Of a DNA stretch of 64,000 nucleotides, positions 47,414 through 58,404 are shown piece after piece (position 1 is the first letter of the stretch; each line of letters starts with the position of its first letter). Under the pieces are notes generated by a model. It was not told the origin of the DNA and made no database searches. It saw only the letters and a list, made by a program, of their open reading frames with translations. Where the stretch lies: contig NHNW01000038.1 in the NCBI GenBank assembly GCA_002786025.1, positions 310,001 to 374,000 of the forward strand, written 5' to 3'. The translations under genes and the position numbers were made by a program. The DNA comes from Zasmidium citrigriseum (lineage: Eukaryota; Ascomycota; Dothideomycetes; Mycosphaerellales; Mycosphaerellaceae).

Positions 47414-50400
47414 ATGAATCCCGCTCAACTGCTCAATCCGAAGGCGTTTGCCAAGCAGAAGGCGAAAGCCAAGGCTGAACAGAAGCCTCAAACGGCAGGT
47501 ACGTGCTGAGAGTGAGAGCGTTTTTCGTGTCGCTTATTGGCCTATCTCCCCTTCACTTCACATCACATGCTTTCACATGGAGCGATTTGGCGTCCGTGCG
47601 CAAGCTGCAGCGCCCGCATAAAACCTCATCTTGCGCGCCTCGTCGTCTTCTTTCAAACCACACCAAACAACAGCCACCTCGACTTCCACCACATCAGACA
47701 CCCACCAACATCCAACCACTCCGCGCCCGTGCCGTCAACTTCGTCATGGAAACAACTGACGACCCATTCTCACCAGCAACCTTCGACCCCAAGGCGCTGC
47801 TCAACCCGACAGCTAAGCAGCAATTGCCAACAGCCGCGGAGAACGGCGATGATGAGCGCGAGTTCGGCGCCGGCCAGATGATCGAGAATCTTAATGGCCT
47901 TACCGACCGCCGCGATGCCCCCATCAAGCGCAAGGCTCAGGCCAGCGACATCAACGAAGATGACAATGAAGGCCATAAGAAACCAAAGACGACTTTCGGC
48001 ACCGGTGGCGGCAGCGGCATGATCTCCGATCACATCAAAGACGAACGCAAGAAGGCCGCCGAACAGTCTATCTCGACCGCGAATGGAGCCACCGAGCCAA
48101 TCGACTTGACAAACGACGACGATGACGTACAGATCATCAAGGAGAGCGTCACCGTCAAGGACAGCAGCAGCGAGCGCGTGACCTTGGGCGTTCTTCATGG
48201 CACTGCAAACGCCTTCCGAGTTCCAGTGGCAAATGCGGCGAAGGGACTCAAGGGACGCTGGCCTCGTATGAAGGTCGATTACACCCGTCTACCCGGCACC
48301 CAGTTCATCTCCCTCGTGGATAAGTCGGGCGCGAAATTTGGCAACCTCGTACGTATCCCCACGGGCATTTGCAAGGCCTGAGCCCGTAGTGATGCATTCA
48401 TTGCCTCTGACGACCGTTTTGTGACCGAGAGATTGTGTTACTGACGTTCATTAGGACCTCCGTCTCGCCGCCGGTCTTTGCCCATTGCTCGACGGCGCCA
48501 AGGTCACCAAGGTCGACTTCAAGGTCTTCCTGGCGGACCGAGATAGAGGCAACGAAGTGCCTGGGGAGAAAGTGTCGAGAGCGCTCAAGGTTGAAGTCCT
48601 ACTCACGGTACCCAAGGATGCAAAGGTCGTTGAACGAATCGGCAAGTGGCTCTCACAGAAGCAGCTCTTCCTCAGCACGCCTATCTATGGAACAGGCAAG
48701 GAAGTATGGAACCCCCATGATCTGCGCAAGTCCTACGGCACAACAAAAGGCGGAAACCAGCAGCGGGTGCAGGCGTCGGGCAGCGGTGGCTACGGACGGA
48801 CGGTGGAACAAATTCTACGGGAAACCAGCTCCATGTTCGACAGCTTGGACAAAGACGAGGATTTGCCGGAGATGGAGTGCAACGCCGATATCGTCACCAG
48901 CCCACTGATGGAGCATCAGAAAAAGGCTCTTCACTTCCTCATGGACCGTGAGCGGTCTGATTACGACGGCTACGATCTCCCGGCACATTCCTTGTGGAAG
49001 TTCCGGAGCCAAGACAACGGTCGTCCGTCCTGGTATCACCTCATAACGGATCAAGTGGTCACCGAAAAGCCAGACTACATCCAAGGTGGCATTCTGGCTG
49101 ACGTGATGGGCCTGGGAAAGACACTCAGCATGCTCGCCCTCATTGCAGAGACGAGAGAGGAAGCTCGTCGCTTCCGCCGGGAAGAGGGACCAGAAGTCGA
49201 TGGCGAGGAGCTCGTCAATTCGAAGGCGACCCTGATCATCTGCCCGAAGTCTGTCCTTTCCAACTGGCAGGAGCAGATCCGCAACCACACCGCAGAGGGA
49301 AAGTTACGGGTCTACACCTACCATGGCTCGTCCAGAATCCAGGATCTGGAGAAACTGTCTAAGTACGACATCGTCCTGACCTCCTACAACACAGTGGCAT
49401 CGGAGTTGCATGGCAAGCTCAACGCACTGATGTGTATCAACTGGTTTCGCACCATCCTTGATGAAGCGCATTCAATTCGGAACCCCTCAACGCAGGTCTC
49501 AAAGGCTTGCTGTGCTCTTTATGCTGAGAGAAAGTGGGCTCTTACTGGCACACCAGTGCAGAACTCCTTGCACGACCTAGGCGCCCTGTTCAAGTTCCTC
49601 CATCTTACACCATTCGACAGCTCCAACATTTGGGCTCAGTATATCATGGCACCATTCAAGAACGGCGATGTCAATGTCATTGAGCAACTTCAGATCCTCG
49701 TCCGCGGCGTCACCCTCCGCCGTACGAAGAACACCATCGACCTGCCAGACAAGACTGTCGAGCGAGTCCGCCTGAACTTCTCAGGCGAGGAGGCATCTCT
49801 TTACAAGCAATTCGCTGTCAAGGCTGGCATGCAGTTTGCTGGAATCTCACAGGGAGGCTCTGTGCTCAAGGGCAAAGCTTATGCTCACATCCTCAAATCT
49901 ATCGGTCGCATGAGGGCTATTTGTGCTCACGGTAGAGAGATGCTCAATCAAGACGACATGGATGAGATCGTTGGACACGATCAGAACAACGCCATCGTCT
50001 TGGACATTGGTGGCGACGATGAAGCTGACAACGAGGGGGCTTTCGTCTCGGAGAAAGCCGCTTACGATCTTCTCAACACATTCTTCGATAGCGAGGCGGA
50101 TTCGTGTACTTCTTGCGGCGCTCAGCTTGTCCACAGACCGTCCGACGACGAGGATTTGTCTGATTCTGAAGATGATGAAGTCGACGACAGCAAGGATCTT
50201 CTGGGCCATCTCACCCCGTGCTACCATCTTATTTGCTCGAAATGCACGGAGCGGCATGAGAAGGAGGTCAAAGCAACTCTCACCGTTGACAACTTCCACA
50301 CATGCCCCCACTGTGAGTCGTACGTCAAGTTCGACCTCTACCCTCTGCGGCAGTCGGTCCTCGATCGGATCAGAGGAGAACGCGCCGAGAAGGGCAAACC

Positions 50401-51059
50401 AGGAGCCAAGTGGGATCCTGATACTTACACCGGACCCTCCACCAAAGTCAAGGAGCTTCTTCGAGAGTTGGAGCAGTCTGCCAAGGAGACTGCAGAGCTT
50501 CCCCCAGGCGAGCCACCGATCCGCTCAGTCGTTTTCAGTGGCTGGACCCAGTACCTCGATCTCATCGAATACGCTCTCGACAATGCCAATATCGGCTGCA
50601 CTCGCATTGACGGCTCGATGTCTGTCAAGCAGCGGTCACAGGCTTTGCACACTTTCAACACCATCGACGAGGTCAGAGTTCTCTTGGTCTCCATCAAGGC
50701 TGGTGGCCAAGGTCTCAACTTCACGGCTGCTAACAAGGCGTACATCATGGAACCTGGGTACGTAAACATCCCGCAACATGTTGAAGACGTTCACTGACCT
50801 ATCTTTTACCTTTAGATACAATCCGCAAGCTGAGCACCAGGCGACGGACCGCGTTCATCGTATCGGTCAGAAGAGAAACGTGACGATTAAGCACTTCAGC
50901 ATCAGCGGCAGTGTTGAGGAGAGGATCCTGGCCTTACAGAAGAAGAAGGAGGCGTTGGCCAGCATGTCGATGAGCAGGAAGAAGACCAAGGCAGATGATG
51001 CCAAGGAGAAGATGGAGGAGCTCAAGGAGCTCTTCAGCACCCGGAGCATTATGCAGTAG
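47414..51059 (+). CDS. RING-finger SNF2-family helicase/E3 (Rad5/HLTF/Rad16-like)
   Basis: Four exons: 47414-47498, 47777-48348, 48455-50757, 50816-51059; 1067 aa. The first intron (278 nt) is the least certain; a start at ATG 47744 without it is the alternative. A disordered N-terminus holds an acidic PIDLTNDDDDVQII (SIM-like), then a region with LGVLHGTANAFRVPV. The helicase has DVMGLGKTLSML (Walker A), ILDEAHSIRN (DEAH), LTGTPVQN, SVVFSGWTQYLDLIE, GGQGLNFTAANKA and TDRVHRIGQ. Between the two lobes sits a RING: CTSCGAQL, then HLTPCYHLICSKC and CPHCESYV. This split-helicase layout is typical of the Rad5/Rad16/HLTF group, which works on chromatin in DNA damage tolerance or silencing. The N-terminus shows no clear HIRAN domain, so a true Rad5 is not assured. 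Confidence 0.9.
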
Positions 51060-51138
51060 GAGGCTCTGGATGACTTGGAGACTGTAGCTTGATATCCAGA
51101 ACAGAGGATAGGTAGCTCTTGGAATGGATTGCAGTATC

Positions 51139-51236
51139 TCTTAGGAATGGAAACTTTCAAAGCCCTTGATGCGTCGGCCGTTGGCTTGATAGCTTGAGAT
51201 ATCTGTGAGATTGCTCGCAGTACTTCAATCTGCTCT
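51139..51236 (+). repeat. Dispersed repeat A, copy 1
   Basis: The segment around 51147-51186 (GGAAACTTTCAAAGCCCTTG onward) matches the minus strand at 58829-58913 with about four differences in the first 39 nt, and more weakly after that. Copy 2 at 51606-51705 is diverged but keeps the order, including CTGTGAGAT followed by GC-GCAG-AC-TC. Confidence 0.7.
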
Positions 51237-51605
51237 CCACATGGTTGTGCCGAAGGAGAGCTTACAGCGGCGCTCTTGATCTTTCTGACTATATCGGCAG
51301 TGGCCATCTCCATCATCGACTTCCTTCTTGAGTCTACCACCTTCTATTGGAGCACACAGTCATGCACCGTTTCGCGGAGATCCGACACACAGGTATACTC
51401 CATTCAGGAGTACAGACAACGCAACCTTCAGCAGCATAGCTGGAAACATTCACGGATCATCCAACTCTACGTATTAGGCTATTGCTGAGCCCGCAAAACT
51501 GTCTTCAATCTGCTCGATTCTAGCAGATGTTGAGGAGACATCAAGTTCAATATGAGCTCGATGATCTCGTCCCCGTACCGAAGATCACAGGTGTATCACG
51601 CATGT

Positions 51606-51705
51606 ATCTCCTAGAAATGAAGACTTTAGGGCTGTCGATGCTCTACTCATTGGACTGAGGTCTCGAATCTTCTGTGAGATCGCTTCTTGCAGCACCTCGA
51701 TGCGA
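51606..51705 (+). repeat. Dispersed repeat A, copy 2 (diverged)
   Basis: It parallels copy 1 from TCTCCTAGAAATGAAGACTT through CTGTGAGATCGC to the CACCTCGATG end. The minus-strand translations of both copies share IEVL..AISQ..I and ASRALK/ASTALK, suggesting a common ancestor. On the minus strand it contains CTTCATTTCTAGGA, the same core as unit 18505 of the first 22-bp array. Confidence 0.6.
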
Positions 51706-51827
51706 GCCAAACCAAACAGCAAAATATCTCGGTTTCGCGGCCCTTGGAGATGGTATGCGATGACGGATAGTGAGCTGGGATTCAAGTTTCTGTTTCGAAA
51801 GATTTAGCCTCAGAACAATCGTCGGTA

Positions 51828-52026
51828 TAAAGTGAAAGGAGAAATGAAGAAAGACTAAATCGGAAATGAAGTTAGGGCTCCCAAAAAGAGAGAGCAAGTT
51901 TGCCTAGAACTGAAGGGTATTGTGCCTTGAATCGAAGGATGGTGTTGCTGACACTTGAGGCAGAGCCTCTCCAGGAGTGAGGATTAGCATGCCTGAAACC
52001 AAAGGATTTCTGGCCCAGAAGTGAAG
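51828..52026 (-). repeat. Degenerate 22-bp tandem array, 9 units
   Basis: Read on the minus strand, units occupy 52026-52005, 52004-51982, 51981-51960, 51959-51938, 51937-51916, 51915-51894, 51893-51872, 51871-51850 and 51849-51828. Eight are 22 nt and one is 23 nt. Most open with CTTCACTT, CTTCATTT, CTTCAGTT or CTTCGATT. It is the same unit family as 18461-18706, in opposite orientation. Confidence 0.85.
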
Positions 52027-52295
52027 TCCCGCATTCCCAATGTATCAGCTTCCATCCCGACAACTTCATGAACGTTCCGAATGCTTGAGGACTATGCAAC
52101 AGCTCAATCGAGAAGCAGTTTCTGGGGACTGAATGATTCGTACTTCCTGACTACCGGAAGCAGCCCACAGGAACCATCTCTACCAATCTATTCCTCGCAG
52201 AGCCTGTTGAGACACTATGTAGAGCAGAACTGTAACCCCCAGTGATGGCAAAGGGGCTTCGACGTCCACTCTCTTACTCTTCAACCTACCAAGCA

Positions 52296-53260
52296 TCACG
52301 ACCCTTCAATATCCTCCACATTCTTCACCCCGATCGTCGACCCCGGATCAGCCTTAACATTCGCCTGTGCAAACTCCTGAGCCTTCTTCACACTCTCCAC
52401 TGCCAGCAACCTCTGATGCCAGTCCCAGCACTTCGGATACTTCTCCTGCCACTCAGTACCGAAGTCGGGCGCCATCATGAACATCATGAGCAAAGTGTTC
52501 CAGGGTACAAACATGAGGTCGACGAAAGTCATTTTGTTACCGACGAGCCATTGCTGGTTTCTGCGGATGAGGTGTTTGTCGATGACGCCGAGGATGCGTT
52601 TGATTTCGTTGGCGTAGCGTTCTTGGGCGCTGGGAAGTTGTTCGTGGTGGAGCTGGTTGATGTGTTAGCCTCGCTAAGAATAGGTGGTTTTTCAAGATCG
52701 ACGAACGTGAAGGAACCATGTTCTTTGTCTGTTGGACGTTGGTCAGCGAACGACGAAGCGAGTCAATTCATAGGCTGGCACATACCCGTAGTATGGACCT
52801 TGACCACTCATCTGGAAATGCATCCATGACTTCAACTCATACTTCTCTGGAAAGGACGTATACAAGAGCCGGTGGTCTTTGTCGTAGTAATCAAGCAGGT
52901 ACTCAATGATAGCACCGGACTGCAATGATAGGATCGTCAGCCAGACAACGGACGCCTCGCCCCCTTTTATTGCTTCGTACCTCCCACATTTTCACCCCAG
53001 TATTTGGGTCTTCCAGAACCGGCATTCGACCATTCGGTGAAAGAGAGACCAAAGGCTCCTTGTCCCGAACATCTGAATCTGTACGATCGAAGGTTTTCAT
53101 TTCCCATGGTAGACCAAGTTCACAGAGGAAGATGACGACCTCTAAACAATCAGTCAGTATTTCATCGAATGGTGAAAGTTCGAAGCGACTTACTCCAGGG
53201 ATTCGGACTCAATGCTCCATCGTGGTATCGCCAAACAATGAGCGGCTTGAGGTCTAACAT
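52296..53260 (-). CDS. Glutathione S-transferase, Ure2/YfcG-like
   Basis: Five exons: 53260-53194, 53141-52981, 52919-52786, 52728-52707, 52652-52296; 246 aa. Introns are 52-61 nt. Exon 4 is a 22-nt microexon coding QRTWFLH between GPYYG and LHHEQLPSAQERY; without it the conserved C-terminal helix is lost. The thioredoxin-like N-domain has KPLIVWRYHDGALSPNPWKV, LVSLSPNGRMPVLEDP and MWESGAIIEYLLDYYD (the E-S pair that binds the glutathione glutamate). The C-domain (about 95-235) has RNQQWLVGNKMTFVDLMFVP. It is a cytosolic enzyme that conjugates or reduces with glutathione. The stop is convergent with the SNF2 gene across the repeat patch. Confidence 0.92.
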
Positions 53261-53584
53261 CTGGTGTGTTGGTGGAAGCTGAGGGAAGTGATGGAGATTA
53301 TGGGGAAACAGAAAAGGAAGGGCGTAGACTTATATTCGCAGAACTTGCCAAAGCAGACATCCATCCGTAGTCGGATCCACCACATAGGGCTATCCAAGCG
53401 ACGATATGCAGAGTTGGTCAGCTTATGAGCTAGCCATTTTAAAGAGCTGTCTCGTTGTTGTGCTACCAGTAAGAGCTTGGAAACAGTATGGACGTCACAA
53501 CAGAGCATCTGCTGTATTTGTATCTATCGTCTTATTAGCTATCAATTCCGGTATGTGTGCGGTTGCAGCCCTGTCGTCAGTACA
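53261..53584. other. Intergenic
   Basis: About 320 bp with the GST promoter and the 3' flank of the mucin-like gene. No other feature. Confidence 0.5.
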
Positions 53585-55832
53585 TCAAACATTCAGTGTA
53601 AGATACAGATCATCAAATGCAGCATAATCCATATTTCCAGGCCCAGAGCATCGCACACCCAGTTGAACGGATGTGGCCGTGTTTTTGTTATCCCTGTAGG
53701 TATCCGTAACGTTGACGGACCATGTCTGGGACGAAGTCGCGCTTTGCGTCCAGAGAGATTGGCCGCCCAGATAGAGCGAGAACGAACAGGTCGTAGCTCT
53801 TGGTGAGGTCGGAGTCAAGGACAACCCCACAGATGCTGTAAACTGAAAGGTCTGACCACCACCAACTTGCGTTGTGTCGTAGAAGTTCTGAGACATAGTA
53901 CCATCGACGTTTGTTACCCGGCTATTGCGTTTGTTGAGCACCATCCTTGCTGCACCATTGACGACGTTCAGCGAGCCGGAAGACGTATTGAGCTCCCATG
54001 GATCAACCACTCCAGAAGAGAAGTCGTTGTTTGATAGAACTTGTCTCCGAGGACGTGGGTAAGGGTTGGCGCCTGGACTGGGATCGAATACCGTCAAGGC
54101 CAGGTTGTCAAAGGCCAGTTTTGTGTCATTGCTGCCATTTGTGTCTATGGTGAGCTGATACAGAATGTCGGTGAAGTCACGGTTGACCCCACTGGCGAGC
54201 GGAGGGACGTGGTCGGAGGGGAAGCCCACATATCCAGTCACGACGTCGCCTTGGTCTTGGAATTTGAGTTCGACATCAAAGGCCGGATTTCCGAAATTGT
54301 AAATGTCCCCGGTGATGATCCAGGAAGAGTTCATAGGCAGAGAGAGGGGCTGTTGGATGCTGTCGAAGAGAATAGGATTGTTACTGCCCGTGCAGGTCGA
54401 GAGCGGATAGTTGAGGACTCTGGTCAGAAGTATGTCAGTTTCATCAAGACCAACGAGATGTGTAATGAATACTCACCCTTGCCCGCCTTGAATGCTGAAC
54501 GTCGCCGGCGAGCCACCAGGGCAGTTCGCCATAGAGCCTGTAGCGTGTTGCCATGGGCTAGCATCTCCACTATCAAAGCCACCGTTGATGAGTAACTGCT
54601 GCGGACTTCGAGCAGAAGAAGGACCCGACATTCGGAAGGCTGTATCAATCAAGTTCGAGTGCTCATTGCTAGCCAGGTAGCCTGACTCGGCCATGAGCTT
54701 GCAGAGCTTAGAGTCTTCATAGAACATGACCGCCATGCAGTCCGTTCCCTCTGACATGCAGTAATTTATGCAAGTCGTGAAGTCAGGGGTGGTGAACGGA
54801 TCAACCCCAGAAACCTGTCGACCGGTGTAGAACTTATAGCCACAGTCCACGCGATATTGAGATCCATCTCGCGCTGTAAATGTTGTGCCCACAGCACAGC
54901 CCGCTGTGGGTGCTAGTAGTGTTTCAATAGTCATTGTGCTGTGGACCGTTGTCGTCGGTGTTACGGTCGTGGCAGGCGTGACATACGAGGTTGGGGTAGT
55001 GTATTGTGTGGATATTGGCGTCGTAGTCGTGAGAGGAGTCTTCGTCGTCGTAGGAGTTATTGTTTGCTTTGCAGCGATCTTCACAGTCTGACCAAATTGT
55101 TAGTCTAGCATCAAAAAGAGTACCCAAATGACTGACGTCGACGCTGGTGCTAGTCACAGTGGTCCTAGCAGTGACCGTCGTACTTGGAGTCGGGATTTTA
55201 AAACAGCTGCAAGCTGACGAGATCTGAGTGCTCGCGACGGCTGCTAATGCTTGCAGCGCGGCAGGCAACGTTGGTGCGCTGCTTGTGCTTGTTGTCGTTG
55301 GCGACGTTGCTGGATCGGCCGCAGCCTCACGTTTGGAGGGACCATTGCCTGAGCCTGCCGATGAGTAACCATACAAGGTGGAGTACGCCGTATCTGTTAT
55401 GACAATCGTGGACGTGTCCGCAGTGACCGTTGTCGTATCGAGTGTCACCGTGGTCGGGTCGGCAGTAAGCTGGACAAATTGTCACTATCCTCAATCTTCT
55501 TTCGAATCAAGCAAGCTTACTGTAGTGGTTCGGGCGGCAGCAGTGATGGTCGATGTCGATGCTGTGACGGTCACCGCGTCCGCAGTCGCAAAACCCGTGC
55601 CAGTTGTCTGGGTGCTATGGCTGGTCGTAGATACTACGGACGTTGAGGTGGTCGTGCTCGTCGAAGTTTTAATCTGCAGCCACGTCGAGCAGAAGGAACT
55701 GACTCCGGTGTAGACATTCAAGATCGACACAACAGCAGCCACTGGAGCACAAGTGCCTGTAACCACAGGACCTGCAACGGCAATGTTGACCAAGGAGAGA
55801 GCAATCGATGCTCGAAGTGCTAGACGGGTCAT
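53585..55832 (-). CDS. Secreted Thr/Ser-rich mucin-like protein with a PAN/apple-like domain
   Basis: Four exons, 55832-55521, 55469-55137, 55087-54477 and 54419-53585; 696 aa. Introns are 49-57 nt. Signal peptide: MTRLALRASIALSLVNIAVA. Two long Thr/Ser-rich stretches (about 50-135 and 190-255, e.g. TTTTSTSVVSTTS, TITPTTTKTPLTTTTP) should be heavily O-mannosylated. They flank a dibasic SKREAAAD and a short Cys segment SACSCF. A Cys-rich module (about 265-350: CAVGTTFTARDGSQYRVDCG, CINYCMSEGTDCMAVMFYED, KLCKLM) has PAN/apple-like spacing. The C-terminal half has two beta-rich segments, each opening with an NGGF or SNNDF start and a W (SPWQHATGS, DPWELNTSS), like carbohydrate-binding modules. 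No GPI signal is evident. A wall-associated or adhesive role is inferred. Confidence 0.82.
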
Positions 55833-57467
55833 GATATCGACAGGTAGAATGGATCAACTTGCCTGGCAGCCTCCTCTCCACCAGGAACATGTGAGGAGCT
55901 TTGTGAAGATAAGCATCGCAAGAACCTTTCCAAAGGTCTGAGCATTCTACATGCCAAGCATGAAGGCTTTCTTGCGGTGTCGTCTCATCAGAAGGAACCC
56001 TGTCGAAAAGGATGCGTCAAGCCTCATTTTGCCAGAAGCGCGGGTTGTAAAGACATCAGGAGAGCAGATTCGCATCTTTCAAGCCACTTAAATCTTAATA
56101 GCGAGCAAAAGGCTTGAACATTGGGGGATTAGAGGCGAGCGGAGGCTCGAAGAAGAAGCTGGCGAGAGGTGAAGTCTAGACTGGTGGACGCCAGCCACGA
56201 GGCAGCCACGTGGGTGAAGCACCGCAAACTTTCCAGAGAACTCCCTCCTGATGACAACACCTCTTGCAACGAAGCTTCCTTTGCATCAAGAGACCCTCTT
56301 TGCTCTACCATGGATGTCCTCGGAATGCCCGGCCACCAAGAGGGAAGACTGCCGTCTGCCTGATCGACCTCGTCTCGCGTCAATTCTTTCCAGCCGGGTG
56401 ATAACATCGCGTGGCGACAGCACCGCAGCGGCAGCATGTCTGGCCTCTCACAGAAGAGCGTGTTCCTTCATGCTTTGTGCTCCCTGGAGAGATGTTCGTG
56501 CGATGTCGAAGATAACGGCCTCCTGGAGCGTTCGGACTGGCTGTTCTCTCGTGATAGCCGTGGGGGGCCGTGCAACGCGCAAGTATCCTCATCTCACAGA
56601 GGGACGCCTGACGCGCTGGGTTGCGTCCTTGCACGAGGCCGGTAGTCTGCATCGGATGGAACAACCAGAAGCGAGGACGGAAGAAAGAGACACGTCGCCA
56701 AGAGAAGTGCGCGGAACCCGACCGGACGGCAATCTCAAACGTCTCCAAGATCCTTGACCTTGTCACCTTGATGGCGGCCATCGAATATATGAGGAGCGTA
56801 GTCCACCTCGTCGGTTTTCACCCAGTGCTCGACAGGTCAAGTCGTGTTTCATCCACCCAGCAAGCCGCCCGTACCACCACTCCAAACGGGACACACACTC
56901 TCTCTACCCAGCCCGCTGGATCCACGTACAGTACCACCGACGCGGCTAGCTACATCTAGGACCAAAGATGGATTTCTCCATTCAGACGCCGCCCGTCTAC
57001 CCTCCAAGCTCACAAGACCAGAAATGGTGTCTCCGAAATCAGACAGGACAATACTCAATCTGAGCATGCGACCAGTCCAACGCCACAACACCTTTTCTAT
57101 GCCGTTTACTCCACAAAGCCAAGGCAATGGTGTGCTTCAGCATGAGTGGATGACTTTTGCGATGGCCTTCTTCGTGGATGTGACTGGAGAAGCTACGATG
57201 ACAAGCTTCCTGCATGGCTCTCTTGGCCTTGTGGCGTCCTCCATTTCTGCATGCTGCACCTGCGACAGCAAACACGACCTGGTGACGATCAATCCGACAC
57301 GCGCTTTATCTGTGCGTGTATGGTTGCACAGATAGATTACTCCGTTGGATGAGAATCTGTATAAAGAGCGGTAGGTGACTTCTCAGTGTTCCCGCAGTAC
57401 CCTTCGACGCTCCTTTTCACGGCCTTTCGTTCACTGCTCTACTTACGATTCTTTTCATTCCTTCAAC
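55833..57467. other. Intergenic, divergent promoters of two secreted-protein genes
   Basis: About 1.6 kb between the divergent starts of the mucin-like gene and the metalloprotease. Several open frames (e.g. 56251-56757) lack domains. No repeat of the 22-bp family is recognised. A TATAAA-like sequence lies at 57359-57365, about 105 bp before the protease ATG. Confidence 0.5.
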
Positions 57468-58404
57468 ATGAAGTTCCAGTCTTTCTTCCTCATTGTCGCG
57501 GCTGGGCTCGCGGCTGCAGGCGAACTCACGCGTTGCGGAACGGCTGAGCCGGACGACAACCTCAGAGTCGAACTTAACGAAGCGTACTTCTCCAAGGTGG
57601 TAGATGTTAGCAAGGCTGAGAACCGCACCGTCGACACCTACGTCCATGTTGTTACCTCTCAGCGGAAGAGAAGCCTCTACACCAAGGCCATGGTTCAAGA
57701 ACAGGTAAATTGACAATCTTGGAAAGATATCAAGTGCAAGTCTGACTCCTCTTTGCTCAGATGGCCGTAGTGAACGAAGCCTACGCCCCAATGGGCATCA
57801 CCTTCAACACCAAATCCATCAACTTCACTGTCAACGACGAATGGGCTGCCGCCGGCCAAGAAACCTCCACCGAATACGAAATGAAATCCGCCCTCCGTCA
57901 AGGCAGCTACGCCGACCTCAACCTCTACTTGACCTCGGACCTCCCCGGCGGCCTCCTTGGCTTCTGCTACTTTCCCCTCGGCAACCCCTCCACCACCGAT
58001 CAAGTCCTCGATGGGTGCATGTGTCTGGCGGACAGCATGCCAAATGGAACATCGACGAACTATAATCTGGGTTACACGGCTGTTCATGAGGTTGGGCATT
58101 GGTTCGGTCTCTATCACGTTTTCCAGGGAAATGCTTGCTCGGGTAGTGGAGATTATGTCAACGACACGCCTCTGCAACGCGTTGCGACCAATGGCTGTCC
58201 CTCGAAACAAGATTCGTGTCCGAATTCGAAGGGTGTGGACTCCATTCACAACTACATGGATTACTCGTACGATGAGTGCATGTATCAGTTTACTGGTATG
58301 TATCTCGCTCGCTCGTCAGACGCAGGGTCAAGCTAATTCGTTGAGCAGATGGTCAGATTGACAGGGCCATATCGATTTACAGCAAGCAGCGGGCTGGAAA
58401 GTAG
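57468..58404 (+). CDS. Secreted M43-family metalloprotease (MEP1-like)
   Basis: Three exons, 57468-57704, 57761-58295 and 58349-58404; 275 aa. Introns are 56 and 53 nt. Signal peptide MKFQSFFLIVAAGLAAAG is followed by a short propeptide (about 20-75). The catalytic domain has the zinc site HEVGHWFGLYH (HExxHxxGxxH) and a Met-turn region HNYMDYSYDECMYQF. Six or more cysteines (GFCYFPLG, GCMCLAD, NACSG, NGCPSKQDSCP) fit the disulphides of pappalysin-like M43B enzymes. The last short exon gives DGQIDRAISIYSKQRAGK, the usual C-terminal helix. Fungal members are extracellular endopeptidases, some linked to host interaction. Length is normal for the fungal family. Confidence 0.94.

Larger units (their letters stand above)
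51060..52295. other. Gene-poor, repeat-bearing region
   Basis: About 1.2 kb between convergent stops of the SNF2 gene (+) and the GST (-). It contains two related copies of a dispersed repeat (51139-51236 and 51606-51705) and a 22-bp array (51828-52026), listed separately. No intact gene is seen. Confidence 0.7.

Noticed and set aside
49923..50765. 280-codon alternative frame inside the SNF2 gene
   Set aside because: The overlapping frame carries the helicase and RING motifs; this one has none.
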